Of a stretch of 11,391 nucleotides of DNA, positions 1 through 5,120 are shown piece by piece (within the stretch, counting starts at the first letter, position 1; each line of letters opens with the position of its first letter). The position numbers and the translations under genes were made by a program. The stretch comes from RUG754 sp045545455 (lineage in GTDB: Bacteria; Bacillota; Clostridia; Peptostreptococcales; Anaerovoracaceae): assembly GCA_045545455.1 (NCBI GenBank), contig JAZQAY010000080.1, positions 1-11,391 on the forward strand, in the 5' to 3' direction. The notes under the pieces were generated by a model. That model saw only the letters and a list, made by a program, of their open reading frames with translations, was not told the DNA's origin and did not search any database.

Positions 1-246
1 CGTGCCGTAATCAAAGGTTTTCGACTGCAAAATGCAGCTCAGCACGTAATGGCAGCACGCAAGGCTATCAAGAAGGCATTCCAGTATCAGCTGGACGGCA
101 AGGGATACTCGATCGTTGAGATCGTTACATCCTGCCCGACCAACTGGGGCCTCGATACACTGAAGTCTCTTGACTTCCTCAGAGAGAAGATGTTCGAAGA
201 GTATCCTCTCGGAGTATTCAGAGACGAAGGAAAGAAGCTTAAATAG
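1..246 (+). CDS. 2-oxoacid:ferredoxin oxidoreductase, beta subunit, C-terminal part (partial)
   Basis: C-terminal 81 residues of the thiamine-diphosphate-binding beta subunit of a 2-oxoacid:ferredoxin oxidoreductase (KorB/VorB type). The enzyme oxidatively decarboxylates a 2-oxoacid to its acyl-CoA and reduces ferredoxin in the cytoplasm. The frame is open from base 1, so the gene begins upstream of the window; the ATG at 49 is internal. The visible part shows the family's tail: a basic helix (AARKAIKKAFQYQ), then GKGYSIVEIVTSCPTNWG, where the SCPTNWG motif is characteristic, and finally EYPLGVFRDE. The stop at 244-246 overlaps the ribosome binding site of the gamma gene, so the two are cotranscribed and probably translationally coupled. 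Whether the substrate is 2-oxoglutarate, a branched-chain 2-oxoacid or another acid cannot be decided from this piece; the catalytic core lies outside the window. Confidence 0.9.
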   Translation, partial: RAVIKGFRLQNAAQHVMAARKAIKKAFQYQLDGKGYSIVEIVTSCPTNWGLDTLKSLDFLREKMFEEYPLGVFRDEGKKLK

Positions 247-256
247 GAGGGGTACC

Positions 257-802
257 ATGGAAAGAAATCTTATGATCGCCGGCTTCGGCGGACAGGGAGT
301 TATGACAATGGGTAAGCTCCTGGCAGAGGCAACATCCCAGGCTACAGACCTGAATGTCACATTCTTCCCTTCATACGGCGCTGCTATGAGAGGCGGCACA
401 GCTAACTGCTACGTAGTTATTTCAGATGATCCTATCGGAGCACCTGTAAGCTACTCCCTTGAGGACCTCGTTGTAATGAACGGACCATCCCTGCACAAGT
501 TCATCGGCAACCTGAAGCCGGGCGGGACACTGTTCGTCAACAGCACGATCGTTACAGATCCTATCGACAGAGACGACATCAAAGTCATCAAGGCTCCTGT
601 AACACAGATGGCTATCGACATCAAGAACGAGAGAGCACTCAATGTAATCATGCTCGGCGTTTATGTAGGCGCTACAGATGCGGTTCCTGAAGAAGTAATC
701 GTAAAGGGCATCGAGCACAAGTTTGCTCACAAGCCAAAACTGATCGAGCCTAACGTAGAGGCATTCAAGATGGGACTCAAGATCGGAAGGGAGCAGAAGT
801 AA
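257..802 (+). CDS. korC: 2-oxoacid:ferredoxin oxidoreductase, gamma subunit
   Basis: Complete 181-residue gamma subunit (pyruvate/ketoisovalerate oxidoreductase catalytic domain, PF01558 type), partner of the beta subunit just upstream. It shows the GFGGQG motif at residues 9-14 and the SYGAAMRGGTANC segment at 39-51, both hallmarks of KorC/VorC chains. A phase-compatible open frame extends upstream, but the ATG at 257 is chosen because AGGAGG at 245-250 sits six bases before it and the family's N-terminus begins just ahead of GxGGQG. Separate beta and gamma genes in this order fit the multi-subunit Kor/Vor architecture, with delta and alpha genes expected upstream. Arginine is coded almost wholly by AGA, consistent with strong expression (inference). 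The symbol korC is by family resemblance; a VorC-like branched-chain specificity is equally possible. Confidence 0.93.
   Translation: MERNLMIAGFGGQGVMTMGKLLAEATSQATDLNVTFFPSYGAAMRGGTANCYVVISDDPIGAPVSYSLEDLVVMNGPSLHKFIGNLKPGGTLFVNSTIVTDPIDRDDIKVIKAPVTQMAIDIKNERALNVIMLGVYVGATDAVPEEVIVKGIEHKFAHKPKLIEPNVEAFKMGLKIGREQK
787..793 (+). promoter_or_regulatory. Ribosome binding site of the 50-aa coupled peptide
   Basis: AAGGGAG lies inside the last codons of the gamma subunit gene, eight bases before the ATG at 802. That spacing is good for a Shine-Dalgarno site. It supports translation of the small downstream frame rather than a chance ORF. Confidence 0.6.
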
Positions 803-954
803 TGAAGAAAGTTTTAGCTTTACTGTGTGTATGTCTCCTCGGCTGCTGCGCATTCACTCACCGCAGAGTGATCGCTGCATGCATCAAGGGCGAGCCTATG
901 CCTAAGGCACCGGCATGGCACTTCTGGGTCAGGAAAGAGAACCGCAGAGCATAG
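802..954 (+). CDS. Small Cys-rich membrane-type protein coupled to the 2-oxoacid oxidoreductase operon
   Basis: A 50-residue frame whose ATG overlaps the gamma-subunit stop codon in a TAATG junction, with a well-placed Shine-Dalgarno site. The protein starts MKK, then a hydrophobic run (residues 4-18, VLALLCVCLLGCCAF) holding four cysteines (9, 11, 15, 16). A basic stretch HRRVIAACIKG follows, then a Pro/Trp segment GEPMPKAPAWHFWV, and a basic tail KENRRA. The hydrophobic run could be a single transmembrane anchor or a short lipoprotein signal (LLGC resembles a lipobox, loosely). I do not recognise a named family. Context suggests a role tied to the oxidoreductase, such as membrane association or an assembly factor, but this is inference from coupling alone. 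It is the last gene before a strong terminator. Confidence 0.65.
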   Translation: MKKVLALLCVCLLGCCAFTHRRVIAACIKGEPMPKAPAWHFWVRKENRRA

Positions 955-972
955 CACGGGTTAAAAACGGAT

Positions 973-1014
973 AAAAGATGTCTGCATTTCATGATGAAAT
1001 GCAGACATCTTTTT
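973..1014 (+). terminator. Rho-independent terminator of the 2-oxoacid oxidoreductase operon
   Basis: A perfect 17-bp inverted repeat with arms at 975-991 and 995-1011 and a three-base TGA gap, extendable to 19 bp with the flanking A and T runs, followed by T residues to 1014. Because A's precede and T's follow the stem, it could act in both directions, but no minus-strand gene lies near. It starts 18 bases after the small protein's stop codon. Confidence 0.9.
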
Positions 1015-1022
1015 GTTATAAT
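994..1022 (+). promoter_or_regulatory. Probable metG promoter overlapping the upstream terminator
   Basis: TATAAT at 1017-1022 is preceded by TG at 1014-1015, giving a perfect extended -10 element. ATGAAA at 994-999 matches four of six bases of a sigma-A -35 box with a 17-base spacer. The -35 lies in the right arm of the operon terminator. Transcription would start near 1029, about 110 nt before the metG start codon. Confidence 0.65.
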
Positions 1023-1032
1023 AAACAAGTTA

Positions 1033-1071
1033 ATGCGCAGGGCGGCACAGGATTCTTAGTCCGGCACCTGC
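1033..1071 (+). other. metG leader: possible hairpin and an 8-codon upstream frame
   Basis: Within the predicted metG 5' leader, GCAGG at 1037-1041 can pair with CCTGC at 1067-1071. GGA at 1050-1052 can pair with TCC at 1060-1062 around a seven-base loop, leaving an asymmetric internal loop containing two GGCA copies. The same bases hold a short frame, 1033-1059 (Met-Arg-Arg-Ala-Ala-Gln-Asp-Ser-stop), without a clear ribosome binding site. A smaller GCTC/GAGC hairpin sits near 1112-1125, just before the GGAAAGG ribosome binding site. I cannot match this to a known riboswitch class. Structure is by hand pairing only. Confidence 0.3.
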
Positions 1072-1139
1072 AAAAGAGTAACTAACACATCAGAAAAGAC
1101 TAAAAAACAAAGCTCTCATTTGAGCGGAAAGGTCAGAAA

Positions 1140-3113
1140 ATGAACGAAAAGGGTAAATATTACATCTCAACTCCGATCTATTATCCGAGCTCCAATCTGC
1201 ACATCGGCCACACATACTGCACAGTAATGGCTGATGCTATGGCAAGATTCAAAAGACTGCAGGGATATGACGTAATGTTCCTGACAGGTACTGACGAGCA
1301 CGGACAGAAGATCCAGACCAAGGCAATCGAGAAGGGCGTTACTCCTCAGGAGTACGTTGACGAGATCGTTGCAGGTATCAAGGATCTGTGGGCAACCATG
1401 GAGATCTCTTATGATGATTTCATCAGAACTACAGAAGAGAGACACATGACAAGAGTCCAGAAGATCTGGCAGAGGATGTATGAGAAGGGCGATATTTATA
1501 AAGGCGCATATGAAGGACTGTACTGCACACCATGTGAATCCTTCTGGACAGAGAGCCAGCTGGTGGACGGCAAGTGCCCGGACTGCGGCAGACCTGTTGA
1601 GAAGGCAAGCGAAGAGGCATATTTCTTCAAGCTTTCCAACTATGCAGACAAGATCCTCAAGCTCTACGATGAGCATCCTGAATTCCTCGAGCCTGAGACA
1701 AGAAGGAACGAGATGAGAAGCTTCATCGAGCAGGGCCTCGAAGACCTCTGTGTATCCAGATGCACATTTGACTGGGGTATTCCTGTACCTAATGATCCGA
1801 AGCACGTTATGTACGTATGGGTAGACGCGCTCTCCAACTACGTTACAGCTCTCGGCGGACCGGACGACTGCGAGAAGTACAACAAGTACTGGCCTGCAGA
1901 TGTTCACCTGGTAGGAAAGGAAATCGTAAGATTCCACTCCATCATCTGGCCGGCAATGCTGATGAGTGCAGATCTGCCTCTGCCAAAGCAGGTAAGAGGA
2001 CATGGCTGGCTGCTGCTCGGCGGTGAGAAGGTATCGAAGTCCAAGGCTTCAAAGGGCGAGGACGTTATCGATCCTGTTATCCTCATCGACCGTTACGGCA
2101 TCGACGCTCTGAAGTATTTCCTCCTGAGGGAGTATACCTTTGGACAGGACGGAAACTTCACCAACGAAGTAATGCTGAAGAGGATCAACTTCGACCTCGC
2201 AAACGACCTCGGAAACCTTCTTTCAAGAACTGTTTCCATGATCGAAAAGTACTGCGGAGGAGTTGTGCCTCAGGCCAAGACACATGACGAGACAGACGAA
2301 GATCTAAAGAATATCGCTGTAAGCGCTGCTTCCAGGGTAAGTGATGAGATGGACAAGTTCGCCTTCAACATGGCCCTCGAAAGGATCTGGACCGTAGTAA
2401 GACGTGCCAATAAGTACATCGATGAAAAGGCACCCTGGATACTCGCAAAGGATGAGGCAAAGAAGGACGAGCTTGATACAGTAATGAACCATCTGGCAGA
2501 AACCTTGAGGATCGTTTCCATCCTCATTTATCCCTTCATGCATACTACATCTGAGAAGATCAGAAAGCAGCTTGGCATCGAAGGCGAGATCATATGGGAA
2601 GACTCAGAGGTCTTCGATATGATGAACGGCGAGCAGGTGAAGAAGGGCGAGCAGATCTTCCCCAGACTCGACGTGGAGAAGGAACTTGCCGAACTCACGA
2701 AGATCGCAGAAGCTGAAGCTGCAAGGAAGGCTGCAGGAACTGTTCAGGATCCCGTTGAAAAGGCTATCGCAGGATCCGTTCCTCTCAAGCTTAAGGACGA
2801 GATCGTTTACGGAGACTTCGACAAGATGGACTTCAGGGTGGGAACCATCCTGAAAGCAGAAAAGCATCCAAACGCCGACAAACTTCTGGTATTCCAGGTG
2901 AAGATGGGAACAGAGGTGAGACAGGTCATCAGCGGAGTTGCAGACAGTTTCGTTCCCGAAGAGATGGTCGGTAAGAAGGTCGTAGTAGTTGCGAACCTCA
3001 AGCCCAGGATGCTCAGAGGACTTGAGTCCCACGGCATGCTTCTCTTCGCAGGAGACGACGGAAAGAACTACGTGGTCACGACTGATGCTCCCGACGGAGA
3101 GATCGTAAGCTAG
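1140..3113 (+). CDS. metG: Methionyl-tRNA synthetase
   Basis: Cytoplasmic class Ia aminoacyl-tRNA synthetase that charges tRNA-Met. The 657-residue product is the usual length of Bacillota MetRS carrying a C-terminal tRNA-binding domain. The HIGH motif is exact at residues 21-24 (NLHIGH) and the KMSKS loop is KVSKS at 297-301. A zinc knuckle inserted in the catalytic domain keeps all four cysteines (129, 132, 146, 149). The anticodon-binding helical domain occupies roughly 370-500. After a Glu/Ala/Lys-rich linker near 520-545, residues from about 558 to the end form the EMAP/Arc1p-like domain (MDFRVGTILKAEKHPNADKL). GGAAAGG seven bases before the ATG is the ribosome binding site. It has its own predicted promoter and leader and is followed by a terminator-like hairpin, so it is probably largely monocistronic. 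Nothing essential is missing. Confidence 0.98.
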   Translation: MNEKGKYYISTPIYYPSSNLHIGHTYCTVMADAMARFKRLQGYDVMFLTGTDEHGQKIQTKAIEKGVTPQEYVDEIVAGIKDLWATMEISYDDFIRTTEERHMTRVQKIWQRMYEKGDIYKGAYEGLYCTPCESFWTESQLVDGKCPDCGRPVEKASEEAYFFKLSNYADKILKLYDEHPEFLEPETRRNEMRSFIEQGLEDLCVSRCTFDWGIPVPNDPKHVMYVWVDALSNYVTALGGPDDCEKYNKYWPADVHLVGKEIVRFHSIIWPAMLMSADLPLPKQVRGHGWLLLGGEKVSKSKASKGEDVIDPVILIDRYGIDALKYFLLREYTFGQDGNFTNEVMLKRINFDLANDLGNLLSRTVSMIEKYCGGVVPQAKTHDETDEDLKNIAVSAASRVSDEMDKFAFNMALERIWTVVRRANKYIDEKAPWILAKDEAKKDELDTVMNHLAETLRIVSILIYPFMHTTSEKIRKQLGIEGEIIWEDSEVFDMMNGEQVKKGEQIFPRLDVEKELAELTKIAEAEAARKAAGTVQDPVEKAIAGSVPLKLKDEIVYGDFDKMDFRVGTILKAEKHPNADKLLVFQVKMGTEVRQVISGVADSFVPEEMVGKKVVVVANLKPRMLRGLESHGMLLFAGDDGKNYVVTTDAPDGEIVS

Positions 3114-3134
3114 TAAAAGAAAGGATCAGATAAG

Positions 3135-3157
3135 GCGGGGCCTTGTGCCCCGCTTTT
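3135..3157 (+). terminator. GC-rich terminator-like hairpin after metG, overlapping the tatD start region
   Basis: GCGGGGC at 3135-3141 pairs with GCCCCGC at 3147-3153 around a CTTGT loop, followed by four T's. It starts 22 bases after the metG stop codon and ends only a few bases before the tatD ATG. The short T run makes it a modest terminator; read-through into tatD is likely because I see no promoter in the gap. Confidence 0.65.
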
Positions 3158-3163
3158 GAACCT

Positions 3164-3976
3164 ATGGAGAAAATACTTTTTGATTCACATACCCACCTTA
3201 ATAACGATGACTTTACCCCTGAAGAGAGGGAAGAAAGGATCAGAGAGATCGAAGCTTCAGCGGTAGGATATATCTGCGATATCGGCTTCGATATGACCAG
3301 TTCACGTCTCGCAGCTGAACATGCGTCAAGGCTTGGATGGTGCTATGCAGCAGTAGGCATGCACCCTCACGACTCACAGTATATGACTGAAGAGGGACTT
3401 GAGGAGATAAGGACGCTGGCGTCTGATCCAAAGGTAGTGGCTATAGGAGAGATCGGACTTGACTTTCACTACGATCTTTCCCCGAGAGACACTCAGAGGT
3501 ACTGGTTCAGGAGGCAGATCAGACTGGCGAATGAACTGGGAATGCCCATCGTTATACATTCAAGAGAGGCCGACAGGGAAGTCATGGACATCCTGATCGA
3601 GGAGGGAGCTTTCAGCGAGGAAAGAAAGAAATTGTTCCCCGACGGAACTCCTCACGTGGACATCCACTGCTATTCAGGTTCCGCAGAATTCGCAAAGGAA
3701 TACCTTAAGCTCGGCGCGGTCCTGGGCGTGGACGGACCTCTCACATACAAGAATAACCGAAAGACGGTGGAAGTCGTGGAGACGGTGCCCATCGAAAGTC
3801 TTCTGGTGGAGACAGATGCTCCTTATCTCACGCCGGTACCCTTCAGAGGGAAGCCTAACAGGAGCCCCTACGTGGAGTACGTAGTAAGAAAAGTGGCGGA
3901 GATAAAGGGGATGGAATACGAGGATGCCGCACGCATAACTTCCGATAACGCAAAGAAATTCTTCATGATACGCTGA
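3164..3976 (+). CDS. tatD: TatD family metal-dependent hydrolase/DNase
   Basis: A 270-residue TIM-barrel amidohydrolase-type metalloenzyme of the TatD family, whose members act as cytoplasmic metal-dependent nucleases. All expected metal ligands are visible: H9 and H11 in FDSHTHL, E96 in GEIGLDFHYD, H132 in VIHSRE, H168 in DIHCYSG and D218 in VETDAPYLTP. The C-terminal signature RGKPNRSPYVEYVVRKVAEIKG is also present. The ATG at 3164 is chosen because family members start a few residues before FD(S/T)HxH. A TTG at 3143 would add seven residues and has AAGG seven bases upstream, whereas the ATG has no ribosome binding site; the true start is therefore uncertain. The stop overlaps the tilS ATG by one base. 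The tatD gene commonly follows metG in Bacillota, which supports the call. The cellular substrate is not shown by the sequence. Confidence 0.93.
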   Translation: MEKILFDSHTHLNNDDFTPEEREERIREIEASAVGYICDIGFDMTSSRLAAEHASRLGWCYAAVGMHPHDSQYMTEEGLEEIRTLASDPKVVAIGEIGLDFHYDLSPRDTQRYWFRRQIRLANELGMPIVIHSREADREVMDILIEEGAFSEERKKLFPDGTPHVDIHCYSGSAEFAKEYLKLGAVLGVDGPLTYKNNRKTVEVVETVPIESLLVETDAPYLTPVPFRGKPNRSPYVEYVVRKVAEIKGMEYEDAARITSDNAKKFFMIR

Positions 3977-5037
3977 TGGAATTAAAGACGAAGATCCTGA
4001 ATACAGTCAAAGAAAGAGAATTGTTTACAGACGGGGATCATCTGGTGCTGGGGCTTTCCGGCGGGCCGGATTCGCTGTCCCTTTATGATGCTCTTCTGGA
4101 GCTGATGGAGGATAACCTCAGGACTTCAGGACGCTTCGGGATAAGCTTCACACTGCATCCCGTGCATGTGAACCACAAGTTCAGACCGGGAGCAGCTGAA
4201 GAGGACCAGGCCTTCTGTGAAAGGACTGCGCTTGAAACTTCAGAAAGGTTGTCAGGGGCATATCCTTTGAGGACTTTCGTCGTGGACTGCAATGCCCTGG
4301 CATCGGAACTCGGAATGACGAGTGAGGAAGCGGGAAGAAAGGCGAGATACGACGCCTTCAGGACTGTCGGAAGGGAAGTCATGGAGGAGTTCTCCTGCGG
4401 GCCTGAAAGGGTGAAGATCCTGGTAGCCCAGAACGCAGATGACCAGGCTGAGACCATACTTTTCAGGATACTTAGGGGAACAGGACCTGATGGACTGTCG
4501 GGCATGTCGTATGCCAGAGAAGACGAAAGCGGTTTCAGCGTCATAAGACCCATATTAGATATAAAAAGGGAAGAGATAGAGAGATATTGTGAGGAAAAGG
4601 GGCTGGAACCCAGAAGAGATCATACCAACGAGGAGGCTGTTTACGCCAGGAACAAGATAAGGCTTGAACTGCTGCCTCTTCTTAAAAAAGAATATAACCC
4701 CGGCATAACTGACGCCCTTAACAGGCTGGGACGTTTAGCAGAGGAAGATAAGGGGTATATATATAAGAATGCCGTATCGGCATGTGAAAGCCTGCGTACG
4801 GGAGAGCATTCCTTTGACGTAAGAGGCCTTAAGGAACTGGAGCCTTCTGTCAGGAAGAGGGTGTATCTTCTGGCTCTTTCCGAGATCGGAATGAGGGAGA
4901 ACGTCACCGAAAAGCATCTCAAGGCCGTGGACTCCGTCCTCGCCTCGCAGAACCATAAGGCTGCTACAGCTGAGCTTACGGGAGGCTTCCGCGTCTCAAG
5001 GGTCAGACGTGACCTGAAATTTTTTAAGGAAGACTAA
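3976..5037 (+). CDS. tilS: tRNA(Ile)-lysidine synthase
   Basis: ATP-dependent enzyme that converts the wobble cytidine of tRNA-Ile (CAU) to lysidine, switching its decoding from AUG to AUA. The PP-loop signature SGGPDS is at residues 28-33. Further family segments are PVHVNHKFRPGAAEED, EEAGRKARYDAF, AQNADDQAET (151-160), ILRGTGPDGLSGM, IRPILDIKREEIERYC and DHTNEEAVYARNKIRLELLPLL. At 353 residues it is shorter than the 430-470 residue enzymes of E. coli and B. subtilis and appears to lack a full C-terminal domain; it ends soon after an AELTGGFRVSR segment. The second histidine usually seen before the DDQ motif is asparagine (N153). Its ATG overlaps the tatD stop by one base, implying coupled translation. 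Position before ftsH is the usual tilS-ftsH order, but the hpt gene often found between them is absent. Confidence 0.95.
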   Translation: MELKTKILNTVKERELFTDGDHLVLGLSGGPDSLSLYDALLELMEDNLRTSGRFGISFTLHPVHVNHKFRPGAAEEDQAFCERTALETSERLSGAYPLRTFVVDCNALASELGMTSEEAGRKARYDAFRTVGREVMEEFSCGPERVKILVAQNADDQAETILFRILRGTGPDGLSGMSYAREDESGFSVIRPILDIKREEIERYCEEKGLEPRRDHTNEEAVYARNKIRLELLPLLKKEYNPGITDALNRLGRLAEEDKGYIYKNAVSACESLRTGEHSFDVRGLKELEPSVRKRVYLLALSEIGMRENVTEKHLKAVDSVLASQNHKAATAELTGGFRVSRVRRDLKFFKED

Positions 5038-5038
5038 A

Positions 5039-5063
5039 AACAGGTCAATATAAAAGACCTGTT
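5039..5063 (+). promoter_or_regulatory. Inverted repeat between tilS and ftsH (weak terminator or operator)
   Basis: AACAGGTC at 5039-5046 and GACCTGTT at 5056-5063 form an eight-base perfect inverted repeat with a nine-base AT spacer, immediately after the tilS stop. The T run lies about a dozen bases after the stem, so it is a poor intrinsic terminator. Its right arm shares bases with the predicted ftsH -35 box, which would suit an operator. Confidence 0.4.
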
Positions 5064-5090
5064 GAAATACCGTATTTTTTGTGATAAAAT
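5062..5090 (+). promoter_or_regulatory. Predicted ftsH promoter
   Basis: TTGAAA at 5062-5067 and TAAAAT at 5085-5090 with exactly 17 bases between, plus TG at 5082-5083 as an extended -10. This is a strong sigma-A match. Transcription would begin near 5097, giving a very short leader. It would drive ftsH, the regulator gene and dus. Confidence 0.7.
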
Positions 5091-5092
5091 AC
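5072..5092. repeat. Inverted repeat overlapping the ftsH -10 box
   Basis: GTATTTT at 5072-5078 and AAAATAC at 5086-5092 are perfect reverse complements separated by seven bases. The right arm contains most of the -10 element, a typical place for a repressor operator. AT richness makes a chance occurrence possible. Confidence 0.35.
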
Positions 5093-5106
5093 AAAAACAC
5101 GATTAA

Positions 5107-5113
5107 AAAGGAG
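5107..5113 (+). promoter_or_regulatory. Ribosome binding site fixing the TTG start of ftsH
   Basis: AAAGGAG sits seven bases before TTG at 5121. The first in-frame ATG is about 50 codons later and would remove the first transmembrane segment, so the TTG is taken as the true start. Confidence 0.8.
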
Positions 5114-5120
5114 ACAAAAA

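Noticed and set aside
170..256. Upstream in-frame extension of the gamma-subunit gene
   Set aside because: It would overlap the well-supported beta-subunit frame, while the ATG at 257 has an AGGAGG site and gives the family's normal N-terminus.
1039..1052. T-box-like sequence AGGGCGGCACAG in the metG leader, resembling AGGGTGGNACCGCG
   Set aside because: It sits only about 10 bases after the predicted transcription start, leaving no room for stem I or a specifier loop; the 3' half of the consensus is not matched, and no terminator follows it.
1033..1059. 8-codon upstream frame as a leader-peptide attenuator of metG
   Set aside because: It has no methionine codons beyond its start, no good ribosome binding site and no terminator/antiterminator pair after it; kept only as a note in the leader entry.
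1167..2003. 278-codon open frame on the minus strand inside metG
   Set aside because: Lies wholly antisense to a certain synthetase gene, has no recognisable domain, and follows from the codon bias of the sense strand.
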